This document shows positions 1-9,094 of a stretch of DNA of 64,000 nt, piece after piece. This DNA is from Roseovarius arcticus. GTDB lineage: Bacteria > Pseudomonadota > Alphaproteobacteria > Rhodobacterales > Rhodobacteraceae. The stretch's first letter is position 1. Every line of letters begins with the position of its first letter. Location of the stretch: assembly GCF_006125015.1 (NCBI RefSeq), contig NZ_SZZN01000001.1:1488001-1552000 (forward strand), given 5' to 3'. The notes beneath the pieces were generated by a model. That model was not told where the DNA came from and did no database searches. It saw nothing but the letters and a program-made list of their open reading frames with translations. The position numbers and the translations under genes were made by a program.

Positions 1-392
1 CGGTCAATGCCGACCAGCGTATAATCAGTGCGCGGGGTCATCCGCGCAAGGGGCATGGCGTAAATCGCGTCAATATCGCCGGAGCCATCGACCTCAACCA
101 GCACGAGCAATTCTGTCGTCGTGCCATTAGCTGTCATTAGCGTCAGCGCCGCGTCCAGATGCACCGCATTACCAGCCGTCCCGATGACCGAGCCGGGCAC
201 AACCGCCAAGTGGCCCGCGCCCCCCGGCTGGACCGCAAGGCGCGCAGTCGCCGCGCGCGCGCCAAGCTCGTAGACATCATCAAGGTCCATCTCATCGGCG
301 ATCGAGAGTACATCGCCCAGATTAGCACCGCGCACGACCGTTAGATCAGCAGCGCTGAAAACGGGGAGTGTCTGAACAAAGCCGGTACTCAT
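1..392 (-). CDS. Hint-domain protein, N-terminal part (gene runs off the window)
   Basis: About 130 residues are readable from an ATG at 392 down to the window edge, starting MSTGFVQTLPVFSAADLTVV. The visible part is the conserved N-terminal segment that I recognise from Roseobacter proteins annotated as Hedgehog/intein (Hint) domain proteins; the Hint domain itself would lie outside the window. A GGAG-like site (rc of 396-402) precedes the start. It is divergent from the SDR gene, with about 210 bp of shared upstream DNA. Family recognition is from memory of the N-terminus only, and the molecular function of these proteins is not established. Confidence 0.6.
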   Translation of the reverse strand, partial: MSTGFVQTLPVFSAADLTVVRGANLGDVLSIADEMDLDDVYELGARAATARLAVQPGGAGHLAVVPGSVIGTAGNAVHLDAALTLMTANGTTTELLVLVEVDGSGDIDAIYAMPLARMTPRTDYTLVGID

Positions 393-604
393 CTGTTGGC
401 GCTCCTTACTTTTTCGGGCATCGCTGCGAGGGCGATTTTGCTATCTAACTGCACGCGGCGCGCAGAGGTGTACATTCGCCTTTTGGTAGCACGGCGCGTG
501 GCTTAGAGTTGGTCATATAGCCCGATTTTGACATCGTCACGTTAATCGTCGGCAATTATTTAGGCATCCCCGTGTGTTGCGGGGTACATACGGGAGAATT
601 TTAC

Positions 605-1384
605 ATGGATATGGGGCTGAACGGCAAGCGCGCACTGGTATGCGCATCGTCCAAGGGTCTGGGGCTGGGTTGCGCACGCGCATTGGCCGCTGAGGGCGTT
701 CATCTGGTGATGAATGCGCGCGGTGCAGAGGCGCTGGATGCCGCCGCAGACGCGATTCGGTCGGAGTTCGGCGTCGAGGTAACGACGGTCGCCTGCGACA
801 TCACCACAGAGGAGGGCCAGTCCGCCGTACTAAAGGCCGCAGGCGATATCGACATTCTCGTGACCAATGCAGGTGGCCCCCCTCCGGGTGTTTGGAGTGA
901 TTGGGACCGCGATGACTTTATCGCAGCCCTTGATGCGAACATGCTGACGCCCATTGCCCTGATGAAGGCGGTCCTGCCCGGCATGATGGATCGTGGCTGG
1001 GGCCGTGTGGTGAACATCACCTCTCAATCGGTCAAGTCGCCCATTCCGGCGCTGGGGCTGTCAAATGCCGCGCGCACCGGCCTGACTGGCTATGTCGCAG
1101 GCACCGCGCGGCAAGTGGCGCAGCACGGCGTGAATATCAACAATCTGCTGCCCGGCATCCATGCAACCGACCGCGCCATCCAGTTGGATAGCGGCGTGGC
1201 AAAGGCGCAAGGCATCACCATGCAAGAGGCGCATGATCAGCGCTGTGCCACGATTCCAGCGCGCCGATATGGCACCCCGGATGAGTTTGGCGCAGCTTGC
1301 GCGTTCCTATGCTCGGCGCAGGCCGGGTTCATCGTGGGGCAGAATCTGTTGCTGGATGGCGGCGCGGTAACCTCGACGATGTAG
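605..1384 (+). CDS. SDR-family protein lacking the catalytic Tyr and Lys
   Basis: A 259-residue Rossmann protein of the short-chain dehydrogenase/reductase superfamily, usually annotated as 3-oxoacyl-ACP-reductase-like. The ATG at 605 follows GGGAGAA at 592 and is preferred over the TTG-like upstream extension. The nucleotide-binding turn reads CASSKGLGLG (13-22) instead of TGxxxGxG, and TNAGG (88-91) stands for NNAG. The catalytic YxxxK is missing: by alignment Leu150 and Asn154 occupy the Tyr and Lys positions, while Ser140 is kept. The C-terminal LLLDGG motif is intact. This matches the known atypical SDR subgroup close to beta-ketoacyl reductase. Substrate unknown. It is followed 116 bp later by a symporter gene, which may be co-transcribed. 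Confidence 0.85.
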   Translation: MDMGLNGKRALVCASSKGLGLGCARALAAEGVHLVMNARGAEALDAAADAIRSEFGVEVTTVACDITTEEGQSAVLKAAGDIDILVTNAGGPPPGVWSDWDRDDFIAALDANMLTPIALMKAVLPGMMDRGWGRVVNITSQSVKSPIPALGLSNAARTGLTGYVAGTARQVAQHGVNINNLLPGIHATDRAIQLDSGVAKAQGITMQEAHDQRCATIPARRYGTPDEFGAACAFLCSAQAGFIVGQNLLLDGGAVTSTM

Positions 1385-1500
1385 GCGGCACACCATTGGC
1401 GCGCGGGCGATCACAACTTCGCCAGCGTGCCGATTGCGCATGGCCCGGTAGTGTATGTCCGGTTAGCCCTAGGGGAAAACACCCGTAGGGAGCGCTATCC

Positions 1501-2871
1501 ATGCAAGCTGCTATCATCATCGCCGTCTTTGGCGCTGTCATTCTGGCCAGCCTGCTGGTCGCGCCGCGCCGCGCCACTGTCGAGGGATTTTTCGGCGGCG
1601 CGTCCGAGGATGGCCGTGCGCCGGGCCTTCTTGTGCTGATTCTCAGCCAAGTCACGACATGGATCTTTGCCCGGTCACTGATGAACTCTGCGATATTGGG
1701 ATACTTCTACGGTATATGGGGCACGATGGCCTATGCCACATATTACGGCTCGTTCCTGACGGGCGGCTTTATCGTGGCGCGCCTGCGCGAGGGCGGCGCA
1801 GGGTCGGTGCAGGACTGGCTGGGCGGACGCTTTGGCAGCGCCGGCACGGGATGCTACAACCTTGTCGTCGCGCTGAGGTTGCTGTCTGAGGTCTTTGCGA
1901 ACCTGCTTGTCGTCGGTCTGATCTTTGCCGCCGCTCTGCCAGAGGTTGGGGTCGCGCGCGACGCCTCCATTGTGATCGTGGCTATGCTCGGCCTTGGCTA
2001 TAGCGCGTGGGGCGGTCTAAGCGCGGCGCTTCGGACGGACGTTCTGCAAATGGCAGTGTTCCTTGCCGTTTTTGCCGCCGCGTTTGTGGCGCTCCTACTC
2101 AGCCCCGGCTTTGATCTGGGCCGCGTTCTGACTGCGTCTGGCACGTCTGGGGCGTGGGACGGGCAGGTGCTGCTGTTGGTCGCGTTCTTGCAGGTGTTTT
2201 CATACCCCGCGCATGACCCGGTGATGATGGATCGCGGATTTCTGGCTGATCCAGAGACGACGCGCCGCTCGTTTCGCCACGCCTTCTGGATATCGACGCT
2301 GTGCATCGTCGCGTTTGGCATGTTCGGCATTCAGGCCGGCGTGATCGGCGCCGCATATGATGGGGAGCTGATCGGCACATGGGCGGCGATGTTTCCCTCA
2401 TGGCTCTATGTCGCGCTGCTGGTGTCGCTGCTGATCTCGGCACTCAGCACGCTGGACTCGGCGCTGGCCAGCGCCGCGCGGCTGGTGGTGGAGGAGCTGC
2501 ATATTGGCGTCCGCAATCTGGCCTCCGGGCGGATCGCGATGACAATGTTCATGGTGGCTGGCGCTGCGCTGACAATATGGGGCAACCAGACGCTATTCGA
2601 TGCGGTTGCAGTAAGCGGTACGGCCAGCATGTTCCTGACGCCAATCCTGATCGTAGGTCTGGTGATGAACCGGCGCATTGCGGTCTGGTCTTATGTAGCG
2701 TCATTTATGGCGGCGATCTTTGGCGCCGCACTCTATTTTGCGCGGGGCGCTGACTGGGCCGTGGCGATTCTGCCTGAGGCGCATAAGTATGAGCAGCTTT
2801 TGGTGATATGCATCGCCGTGCTGATCGCCGGATTTGCCGCCACGTTGGCAGGCGCGCGCCGCACCCTATGA
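1501..2871 (+). CDS. Sodium:solute symporter family (SSS) transporter
   Basis: A 456-residue, strongly hydrophobic inner-membrane protein with roughly 12-13 predicted transmembrane segments. The N-terminal pattern (FFGGASEDGRAPGLLVLILS, then a broken helix around residues 55-75) and the segment SALSTLDSALASAARL around residue 315 are typical of the Na+/solute symporter (SLC5/PutP-like) family. The helix after FSYPAHDPVMMDRGF also fits this fold. The ATG at 1501 is preceded by AGGGAGCG. The substrate cannot be read from sequence. It sits between an SDR and an ABC ATPase, all on the same strand, and could form a small uptake-metabolism unit with the SDR. Confidence 0.85.
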   Translation: MQAAIIIAVFGAVILASLLVAPRRATVEGFFGGASEDGRAPGLLVLILSQVTTWIFARSLMNSAILGYFYGIWGTMAYATYYGSFLTGGFIVARLREGGAGSVQDWLGGRFGSAGTGCYNLVVALRLLSEVFANLLVVGLIFAAALPEVGVARDASIVIVAMLGLGYSAWGGLSAALRTDVLQMAVFLAVFAAAFVALLLSPGFDLGRVLTASGTSGAWDGQVLLLVAFLQVFSYPAHDPVMMDRGFLADPETTRRSFRHAFWISTLCIVAFGMFGIQAGVIGAAYDGELIGTWAAMFPSWLYVALLVSLLISALSTLDSALASAARLVVEELHIGVRNLASGRIAMTMFMVAGAALTIWGNQTLFDAVAVSGTASMFLTPILIVGLVMNRRIAVWSYVASFMAAIFGAALYFARGADWAVAILPEAHKYEQLLVICIAVLIAGFAATLAGARRTL

Positions 2872-2972
2872 GGCGGCAGACCTACTCGGGCTTGCACGAG
2901 CCTGAGTGCATTGCTATCTGCGTTCCAACATATCCCGACTGATTTGATCGGATAGTTTGAGAGGCGGCAAGC

Positions 2973-4058
2973 GTGCCAGCACAGGTTCCCAGGTTGCAGA
3001 TCGACAACCTCAGCCGCCAGTATGACGGGCGGCTGGTGGTCGACGATATCTCGCTTTCGGTGATGCCGGGGCAGGTGACGTGCCTTTTAGGGCCGTCGGG
3101 TTGCGGCAAATCGACGACGTTGCGGATGATCGCCGGGGTCGAGGTGCAGGATGCGGGCACGGTGCGCGTCGACGGCGAGGTGATATGCGACGGAACCGCC
3201 CGTGTGCCACCCGAAGATCGGCAAATCGGCCTGATGTTTCAGGATTTTGCGCTGTTTCCGCACCTGACTGTCGAGGGTAACGTCGCCTTCGGCCTTAGCG
3301 GACCCAAGGCCAAGACGCAGGCGCGCGTGGCCGAATTACTGAACCGCGTCGGGCTGGGACATTTTGGCAAATCCTTTCCACACGAGTTGTCGGGCGGTGA
3401 GCAGCAGCGGGTCGCGCTTGCCCGCGCCATTGCGCCGCGCCCGCGCATCATGCTGATGGATGAGCCGTTTTCGGGCCTCGACAACCGCCTGCGCGACGGG
3501 ATCCGCGACGAGACGCTGGATATTCTGCGCGATGAGGATACCGCCGTTTTGCTGGTCACGCATGAGCCCGAAGAAGCGATGCGCATGGCCGATGACATCG
3601 CGCTGATGCGCGGCGGGCGCATTGTGCAGCAAGGCGCGCCCTATAATATTTACAACGCGCCGGTTGATCGGGACGCCGTTGCGTTTTTCAGCGATATCAA
3701 CGTGATACGAGGCACTGTTCGCGGGGCGTTGACGGAAACGCCCTTTGGCCACTTCCTTGCCCCCGGTGTGCAGGACGGCAGCGCGGTCGATATCGTGATC
3801 CGCCCGCAGCATATCAAAATCGACTTCGACCGCGCCGGCCGCGGCCCAGACCCTACGCCGCAGGACGGAACACCCGCGCGCGGAATTGTGCAGCGCGCCC
3901 GCTTCATGGGGTCCGAAAGTCTGGTTGAGTTTCGCATGGACCACGACGGCTCTATCCTCAAGGCGACGGTGCCGAACGTGTTTCTCCCCAGCCCCGGCAA
4001 GGCGCTGTGGCTGATGATCCGGCGCGACCGTTGTTTTGTCTTTCCCGCGCGCGGATAA
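2973..4058 (+). CDS. ABC transporter ATP-binding protein (FbpC/PotA-like, orphan)
   Basis: A 361-residue cytoplasmic ATPase that starts at GTG 2973. Seen in order: Walker A GPSGCGKST (about 39-47), Q-loop MFQDFALFPH, signature LSGGEQQRVALARA, Walker B LMDEPFSGLD, and switch histidine LLVTHEPEEA. A C-terminal TOBE-like region of about 120 residues follows. The architecture is that of importer ATPases for ferric iron, polyamines or sulfate; FQDFALFPHLTVEGNVAFGL is closest to the ferric-iron (FbpC) type. No permease or binding-protein gene is adjacent, so its partners must be elsewhere or supplied in trans. An 8-bp stem (CTCGGGCT/AGCCTGAG, 2885-2906) lies in the gap before it. Confidence 0.88.
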   Translation: MPAQVPRLQIDNLSRQYDGRLVVDDISLSVMPGQVTCLLGPSGCGKSTTLRMIAGVEVQDAGTVRVDGEVICDGTARVPPEDRQIGLMFQDFALFPHLTVEGNVAFGLSGPKAKTQARVAELLNRVGLGHFGKSFPHELSGGEQQRVALARAIAPRPRIMLMDEPFSGLDNRLRDGIRDETLDILRDEDTAVLLVTHEPEEAMRMADDIALMRGGRIVQQGAPYNIYNAPVDRDAVAFFSDINVIRGTVRGALTETPFGHFLAPGVQDGSAVDIVIRPQHIKIDFDRAGRGPDPTPQDGTPARGIVQRARFMGSESLVEFRMDHDGSILKATVPNVFLPSPGKALWLMIRRDRCFVFPARG

Positions 4059-4265
4059 GGTTGTTGGTGGCGCGCCAATCGGCAGCACGCAACGACGTAA
4101 AGTACCTAAATCTGAATACCGCGCCCACGTCCGTTATCGCTTTTTTCACGATTCCCCGCACAGCCTTCGCCGTTACCCCTTTCAACCGGCCGCACCAGCG
4201 TTTAAATACATTTTGATATCCAAGCGGGGCCATCTAAAAGGCGCCCCGCCACAAGGGAGAATGAC

Positions 4266-4499
4266 ATGCTGCAAAATATCGGCCTTCCCGGCCTACTGCT
4301 GATCGCCGTCGTCGTGCTGGTCCTCTTTGGACGTGGCAAGATTTCGTCGCTGATGGGTGAGGTTGGTAAAGGTATCACGTCCTTCAAAAAAGGCATCGAC
4401 GAGGGTAGCAAAGAGATCGAGACAACCGACAAAGAGACGGACATCGATCACAAGGCTGGCACGTATGACGTGACCCCCGAGAAAAAAGACAAGGTCTGA
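4266..4499 (+). CDS. tatA: Sec-independent (Tat) translocase subunit TatA
   Basis: A 77-residue protein with one N-terminal membrane helix (about 5-21), the FGRGK hinge (21-25) and an amphipathic helix ([16 protein letters not shown]), followed by an acidic/basic polar tail. This is the classical TatA plan for the pore-forming subunit of the twin-arginine export system, which moves folded proteins across the inner membrane. AAGGGAGAATGAC precedes the ATG. It is first of a four-gene unit with tatB (7 bp later), tatC and a DUF815 gene. Confidence 0.96.
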   Translation: MLQNIGLPGLLLIAVVVLVLFGRGKISSLMGEVGKGITSFKKGIDEGSKEIETTDKETDIDHKAGTYDVTPEKKDKV

Positions 4500-4506
4500 G
4501 CGCACC

Positions 4507-5190
4507 ATGTTCGACCTAGGCTGGACCGAGATTCTTGTCATCGGTGTTGTGGCGCTGATCGTGGTCGGCCCCAAGGATCTGCCGGGAATGTTCCGCGCTG
4601 TCGGGCAGTTCGTCGGCAAGGCCAAAGGCATGGCCCGCGAATTTTCCAAGGCGATGAACGACGCCGCCGACGATGCGGGCGTGTCCGGAATGTCCGACAC
4701 GCTGCGCAAGGCGACCAATCCTATCGGATCGGCCATGGATGAGGTGCGCAAAAGCACCAAAAGCTTTACCGAAGCTACCCGCGATGCGGGCAAGCCGAAG
4801 TCCAAGCTATCGCCCGAGCGGCAAGCGGCCAAGGACAAGATCACAGCCCATTCCGCCAAGGCCACCCAAGAACGGTTGGACCGCGAGAAGGCGGACGCAA
4901 ATGCTGCCAACGCGGCAGCCGCCAAGTCGATCGCGCCCGCGCAGGACGGACCCAAGAAGGCGCCCAAGAAGGCTGCCGCAAAGAAACCTGCTGCCGTCAA
5001 GAAGCCCGCGGCTAAAAAATCAGCTGCCAAGGGTCCTGCAATTGCCAAGGCCGCGCCAAAGGCAAAACCGGCGAGCAAGCCTGCGCCCAAGCCAAAGGTT
5101 GCCAAGCCCGCCGTTAAAGCCAAGTCCGCGACAAAATCGGCGCCCAAGACGGCCAAAAAGGCCGCGACATCCGCCAAGGATAAAGCATGA
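4507..5190 (+). CDS. tatB: Tat translocase subunit TatB with a long Lys/Ala/Pro-rich tail
   Basis: A 227-residue protein. The first 60 residues are canonical Tat[21 protein letters not shown] as membrane anchor, [20 protein letters not shown] as hinge and amphipathic helix. TatB and TatC together form the twin-arginine signal-peptide receptor. From about residue 135 the chain is almost only Lys, Ala, Pro and Ser (histone H1-like), making it clearly longer than E. coli TatB (171 residues). The gene ends by overlapping tatC by 4 bp (ATGA at 5187), so the two are probably translationally coupled. Confidence 0.95.
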   Translation: MFDLGWTEILVIGVVALIVVGPKDLPGMFRAVGQFVGKAKGMAREFSKAMNDAADDAGVSGMSDTLRKATNPIGSAMDEVRKSTKSFTEATRDAGKPKSKLSPERQAAKDKITAHSAKATQERLDREKADANAANAAAAKSIAPAQDGPKKAPKKAAAKKPAAVKKPAAKKSAAKGPAIAKAAPKAKPASKPAPKPKVAKPAVKAKSATKSAPKTAKKAATSAKDKA

Positions 5191-6080
5191 GCGACGACAT
5201 TGAGGAGAGCAGCGCGCCGCTGATCGAACATCTGGCCGAACTGCGCACACGCCTCATTCATTCGGCAATGTATTTTCTTGTCGGCATGATCATCTGCTTT
5301 ACCGTTGCACAGCCCATCTTTAACTTTCTGACCGCCCCGCTTTGCTCGCAACTGGCCGAACGGGGGCAGGACTGCGATCTGATCTTCATCAGTCCGCAAG
5401 AAGGCTTCTTTGTCGCGATCAAGGTGTCGCTTTTGGGCGGCCTGATCCTGTCATTCCCGTTCATCGCAAACCAGATGTGGCGCTTTGTGGCGCCCGGCCT
5501 TTACAAAAATGAGAAGGGCGCGTTCCTGCCTTTTATCATCGCCTCGCCCTTCATGTTCGTGCTCGGCGCCAGCTTTGCGTTTTTTGTGGTCACCCCGCTG
5601 GCCTATGATTTCTTCCTTGGCTTTCAGCAGTTTGGCACCTCTGGTGAGGTGATTGACGGGGTTGAGGGCGCCGCGCCGCTGAGCGTTGTGTTCCAGGGCT
5701 CCGCTCAGGAGTATCTGAACCTCACGATCAAATTTATTGTCGCCTTTGGCCTCTGCTTTCAGCTTCCTGTCCTGTTGACGCTGATGGGAAAGGCCGGCCT
5801 CGTTAGCGCAGGCGGCCTGCGCGCCGTGCGCAAATATGCTGTGGTTGGTATTTTGGTGCTTGCCGCCTTGGTCACGCCGCCCGACGTCATTACGCAAGGT
5901 ATTCTTTTCGTTGTGGTCTACGGCCTATACGAGATTTCGATCCAGCTCGTCGCCCGTGTTGAGCGTCAGCGCGAAGCCAAACTGCGCGCCGAAGGTCTGT
6001 GGTTCGAGGACGACGAGGATGAGGACGATCTAGCTGGCGAGGATACGCATCCCGAGGATGACGAGGAGCCGAAGGCGTGA
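5187..6080 (+). CDS. tatC: Tat translocase subunit TatC
   Basis: A 297-residue polytopic protein with six membrane segments. It begins with the cytoplasmic motif [16 protein letters not shown] (about 11-26), the conserved TatC N-terminus that helps bind twin-arginine signals. [19 protein letters not shown] and the periplasmic loops are also typical. There is an acidic C-terminal tail ([20 protein letters not shown]) beyond the last helix, a feature often seen in this bacterial group. It overlaps tatB upstream and the DUF815 gene downstream (GTGA at 6077). Confidence 0.97.
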   Translation: MSDDIEESSAPLIEHLAELRTRLIHSAMYFLVGMIICFTVAQPIFNFLTAPLCSQLAERGQDCDLIFISPQEGFFVAIKVSLLGGLILSFPFIANQMWRFVAPGLYKNEKGAFLPFIIASPFMFVLGASFAFFVVTPLAYDFFLGFQQFGTSGEVIDGVEGAAPLSVVFQGSAQEYLNLTIKFIVAFGLCFQLPVLLTLMGKAGLVSAGGLRAVRKYAVVGILVLAALVTPPDVITQGILFVVVYGLYEISIQLVARVERQREAKLRAEGLWFEDDEDEDDLAGEDTHPEDDEEPKA

Positions 6081-6916
6081 GTGACCCGTTAGACCGGATC
6101 GCCGCGGCGCTGGAGCGTATCAGCCCGCCGCCCGCGCCCGCGCCCGATCTTGCCGCGCATGACGCCTACGTCTGGCATGTGTCGCCCGATCACCTACAGC
6201 CCGTGCCGGATGTCGCCCGCGTGGATATGGCGCTGCTGGTCGGGATCGACCGCGCCCGCGATACGCTGCTGGAAAACACGCTGCATTTCGCGCGCGGTCT
6301 GCCTGCCAATAATGCGCTGCTCTGGGGCGCGCGGGGCATGGGCAAATCCAGCCTGGTCAAGGCGGTCCATGCTGACGTGGTTGCGCAGGGGCTGCCCCTC
6401 AAGATAGTGGAACTTCAGCGCGAGGATCTGACCAGCGTAACGCGCCTTTTGGCTCTCTTGCGTGCCAGCGACGCGCGTTTCGTCCTCTATTGCGACGATC
6501 TCAGCTTTGGCCATGACGACCAGCAATATAAATCGCTTAAAGCGGTGCTGGACGGCGGCATTGAAGGGCGGCCCGAAAATGTCATCTTCTACGCCACGTC
6601 AAACCGCCGCCACTTGATGCCTCGCGACATGATCGAGAATGAGCGTTCCAGCGCAATTAATCCCGGCGAGGCGGTCGAGGAAAAGGTGTCACTGAGCGAC
6701 CGCTTTGGCCTGTGGCTCGGCTTTCACGCGTGCGATCAAGACGGGTTCCTGTCGATGATCCGTGGCTATTGCGATGCGTATCAGATCGACATTTCGGATG
6801 ACGATCTGCGCGCTGAGGCGATCGAATGGCAGGCCACGCGCGGAGGCCGCTCAGGCCGCGTGGCGTGGCAGTTTATTACCGATCTGGCCGGGAGGCGCGG
6901 GATCAAGCTGCCTTAA
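6077..6916 (+). CDS. DUF815 family AAA-type ATPase
   Basis: A 279-residue soluble P-loop protein with Walker A GARGMGKSS (about 83-91), a Walker-B-like FVLYCDDLSF (about 134-143) and a sensor region VIFYATSNRRHLMPRDM (about 168-184). These are characteristic of the DUF815 family, which resembles clamp-loader/ExeA-type AAA ATPases. It starts at GTG 6077 within the tatC stop (GTGA overlap), so co-translation with the tat genes is likely. No biochemical role is established for the family; the tight link to tatC suggests envelope or export-related ATP-dependent remodelling, which is inference only. Its 3' end overlaps the convergent Lrp gene by 4 bp. Confidence 0.9.
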   Translation: MSDPLDRIAAALERISPPPAPAPDLAAHDAYVWHVSPDHLQPVPDVARVDMALLVGIDRARDTLLENTLHFARGLPANNALLWGARGMGKSSLVKAVHADVVAQGLPLKIVELQREDLTSVTRLLALLRASDARFVLYCDDLSFGHDDQQYKSLKAVLDGGIEGRPENVIFYATSNRRHLMPRDMIENERSSAINPGEAVEEKVSLSDRFGLWLGFHACDQDGFLSMIRGYCDAYQIDISDDDLRAEAIEWQATRGGRSGRVAWQFITDLAGRRGIKLP

Positions 6917-7380
6917 GTCTCGTGCAGCGGCAGTTCAGTCGTGTCTTTGATCTGTTCCATTACAAAACTTGCGCTCACGTCGCCCATTGGCACCTTCGCA
7001 ATCAGTGCCCGGTAGAGGCGATCGTAGCCTGCCATGTCACGCACCCGTGCGCGAATCAGATAGTCCAGATCGCCGGTCATGCGGTAAACGCTTTGAATTT
7101 GGGGCAGACTAGCCGTCGCACGGGCAAAGCGTACCAACCAGTCGGCGTCATGCGCACCCGCCCGGATCTGCATGAAAACTGTTAGGTTCAGGCCCAGATG
7201 CTCAGGCTCAAGCAGCGCAACCCGCTTGGTTATGGTGCCCGCCGCCTCAAGCGCCTTGATGCGCCGCCAGCAGGCGTTGCGCGACAGCCCGACGATCTCG
7301 CCCAGTGCATCAAGCGGCAGATCGGTGTCACGCTGCAATTGGATTAGTATCTTGCGGTCGAAATCGTCAATGTTTTTCAT
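6913..7380 (-). CDS. Lrp/AsnC family transcriptional regulator
   Basis: A 155-residue regulator. The N-terminal winged HTH (DFDRKILIQLQRDTDLPLD, then LGEIVGLSRNACWRRIKALE) is followed by an AsnC_trans_reg/RAM effector domain with the conserved TGDLDYLIRARV (about 101-112). The CWRRI in the recognition helix is typical of the family. A perfect palindrome 15 bp upstream of its start codon is a good candidate for autoregulation. The target genes and effector amino acid are not deducible; it points away from the small DUF6356 gene, which may be a divergent target. Confidence 0.93.
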   Translation of the reverse strand: MKNIDDFDRKILIQLQRDTDLPLDALGEIVGLSRNACWRRIKALEAAGTITKRVALLEPEHLGLNLTVFMQIRAGAHDADWLVRFARATASLPQIQSVYRMTGDLDYLIRARVRDMAGYDRLYRALIAKVPMGDVSASFVMEQIKDTTELPLHET

Positions 7381-7394
7381 ATTATGGATTATAC

Positions 7395-7411
7395 TTGGGA
7401 TAATATCCCAA
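7395..7411. promoter_or_regulatory. Perfect palindrome, candidate Lrp/AsnC operator
   Basis: TTGGGATAATATCCCAA has two exact 8-bp arms around a single central A. It lies between the divergent lrp gene (start 7380) and the DUF6356 gene (start 7497). Lrp/AsnC proteins usually bind imperfect AT-centred palindromes of about this length in front of their own genes, so autoregulation is inferred. Confidence 0.6.
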
Positions 7412-7496
7412 TACCAACGAAATAGACATGAAGATTGGGACTGCGTTCAAACAAGAGTCGTTTAGATTGGAAACAATCAGGCAGGGGAGCCATTCC

Positions 7497-7703
7497 ATGA
7501 TCGACCGCGTCTTTCTAAACCACCCACGTAGTATCGATGAGACTTATCTGGAGCACGCAGCGTTCGCTGGAAAGTTTAGCCTGCGTCTTTTTGGTGCGGC
7601 CTTTGCGGCATTGATCCACGCGATAATACCTGCGGCCTTTGATAAGACTGCCAGCCGGATCGTGGCGGACCTGTATAGCAAGACGCATAACCGCGGGAAA
7701 TAG
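7497..7703 (+). CDS. DUF6356 family protein
   Basis: A 68-residue protein beginning MIDRVFLNHPRSIDETYLEH and continuing with a short hydrophobic stretch (FSLRLFGAAFAALIHAIIPA) that could be one membrane helix or hairpin. I recognise this as the small DUF6356 family of alphaproteobacteria. The ATG at 7497 is chosen because AGGGGAG stands 11 bp upstream; a longer reading from 7428 is possible but has no good ribosome site and crosses the region before the conserved start. Function unknown. It ends before a strong bidirectional terminator. Confidence 0.85.
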   Translation: MIDRVFLNHPRSIDETYLEHAAFAGKFSLRLFGAAFAALIHAIIPAAFDKTASRIVADLYSKTHNRGK

Positions 7704-7732
7704 ACGCCTTGGCAAATCGCTTTGGACACAAA

Positions 7733-7762
7733 AAAAGGGCAGGCCAATCGGCCCGCCCTTTT
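7733..7762. terminator. Bidirectional intrinsic terminator between DUF6356 gene and icd
   Basis: A GGGC-A-GGCC stem with AATC loop, closed by GGCC-C-GCCC, is flanked by A-run on the left and TTTT on the right. It can therefore stop both convergent transcripts. Confidence 0.88.
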
Positions 7763-7783
7763 GTAGTTTCAACGGCGTGTGTA

Positions 7784-8998
7784 TCAGCCGTTCAGCGCCT
7801 TGTTCAGGTTCTCGTCGACCTTCTCCAAAAAGCCCATCGTCGTGAGCCAGCTTTGATCGGGGCCGACCAGTAGGGCCAGATCCTTGGTCATGTCGCCCGC
7901 TTCGACGGTATCGACGACCACCTTCTCCAGCGTTGTGGCAAAGTTGATCAGCGCCTCGTTTCCGTCCAGCTTGCCGCGGTGCTTTAGCCCGCCAGTCCAT
8001 GCGTAGATCGACGCGATCGAGTTCGTCGACGTCTCCTCACCCTTTTGGTGCTGGCGGTAGTGACGCGTAACGGTGCCGTGCGCCGCCTCGGCCTCGACCG
8101 TCTGGCCATCGGGGGTCATTAGTACGGATGTCATCAGGCCAAGCGAGCCGAAGCCCTGCGCGACGGTATCGGACTGCACGTCGCCATCGTAATTCTTGCA
8201 AGCCCAGACATAGCCGCCGGACCATTTCATTGCGGCTGCCACCATGTCGTCGATAAGGCGGTGCTCATAGGTGATGCCTGCCTCTTCGAACTTGTCCTTG
8301 AATTCCTCGTCAAAGACCTGCTGGAACAGCAGCATGAATTGGCCGTCGTAGTTTTTGAGGATAGTATTCTTGGTCGACAGATACACCGGCCATTTGCGTT
8401 GCAGGCCATAGTTCATGGATGCGCGGGCGAAATCCTTGATGGAATCGTCAAGGTTATACATCGCCATGTAAACGCCAGAGGACGGTGCCTGAAACACTTC
8501 CTCTTCCATCACGGTGCCGTCTTTGCCGACGAATTTCATCGACAGCGTGCCGGGGCCGGGGAACTTCATGTCGGTCGCGCGGTACTGGTCGCCGTAGGCG
8601 TGGCGCCCGATGACGATGGGCTTCGTCCATCCCGGCACAAGGCGCGGCACGTTTTTGCAAAGGATCGGCTCGCGGAACACGACGCCGCCCAGAATGTTGC
8701 GGATCGTGCCGTTGGGGCTGCGCCACATCTTCTTCAGGCCGAATTCCTCGACGCGGCCCTCATCGGGCGTGATGGTCGCGCATTTGACGCCGACGCCATA
8801 TTTCTGGATCGCGTGCGCGGCATCCACGGTGATCTGGTCGTCCGTCTCGTCGCGGGCCATGATGCCGAGGTCGTAGTATTTCAGATCGACGTCGAGATAG
8901 GGCAGGATCAGCTTTTTCTTGATGAAATCCCAGATGATGCGGGTCATTTCGTCGCCGTCTAGCTCGACGATGGGGTTATCAACCTTAATCTTGGACAT
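7784..8998 (-). CDS. icd: NADP-dependent isocitrate dehydrogenase
   Basis: A 404-residue TCA-cycle enzyme that oxidises isocitrate to 2-oxoglutarate with NADP+. It is the homodimeric, eukaryote-like subtype: [20 protein letters not shown] at the N-terminus, [35 protein letters not shown] and [20 protein letters not shown] (metal and isocitrate ligands) are all present. The C-terminal [22 protein letters not shown] blocks are typical. Length is normal. It is monocistronic, read towards a bidirectional terminator. Confidence 0.97.
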   Translation of the reverse strand: MSKIKVDNPIVELDGDEMTRIIWDFIKKKLILPYLDVDLKYYDLGIMARDETDDQITVDAAHAIQKYGVGVKCATITPDEGRVEEFGLKKMWRSPNGTIRNILGGVVFREPILCKNVPRLVPGWTKPIVIGRHAYGDQYRATDMKFPGPGTLSMKFVGKDGTVMEEEVFQAPSSGVYMAMYNLDDSIKDFARASMNYGLQRKWPVYLSTKNTILKNYDGQFMLLFQQVFDEEFKDKFEEAGITYEHRLIDDMVAAAMKWSGGYVWACKNYDGDVQSDTVAQGFGSLGLMTSVLMTPDGQTVEAEAAHGTVTRHYRQHQKGEETSTNSIASIYAWTGGLKHRGKLDGNEALINFATTLEKVVVDTVEAGDMTKDLALLVGPDQSWLTTMGFLEKVDENLNKALNG

Positions 8999-9094
8999 AG
9001 GGCGGCCTTTCGGATGAGAGGGGCAAATTATGCGCGCGTTTTAGCGCAATTCGGGGCAGAAGGGAAGGTGGCAGTATGCAGCGGTATGCCGAGA

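Noticed and set aside
4293-5399. 368-codon open frame antisense to tatA/tatB/tatC
   Set aside because: It lies fully opposite three clear tat genes; its hydrophobic Ala/Leu composition is the mirror of the Lys/Ala-rich TatB tail in a high-GC genome.
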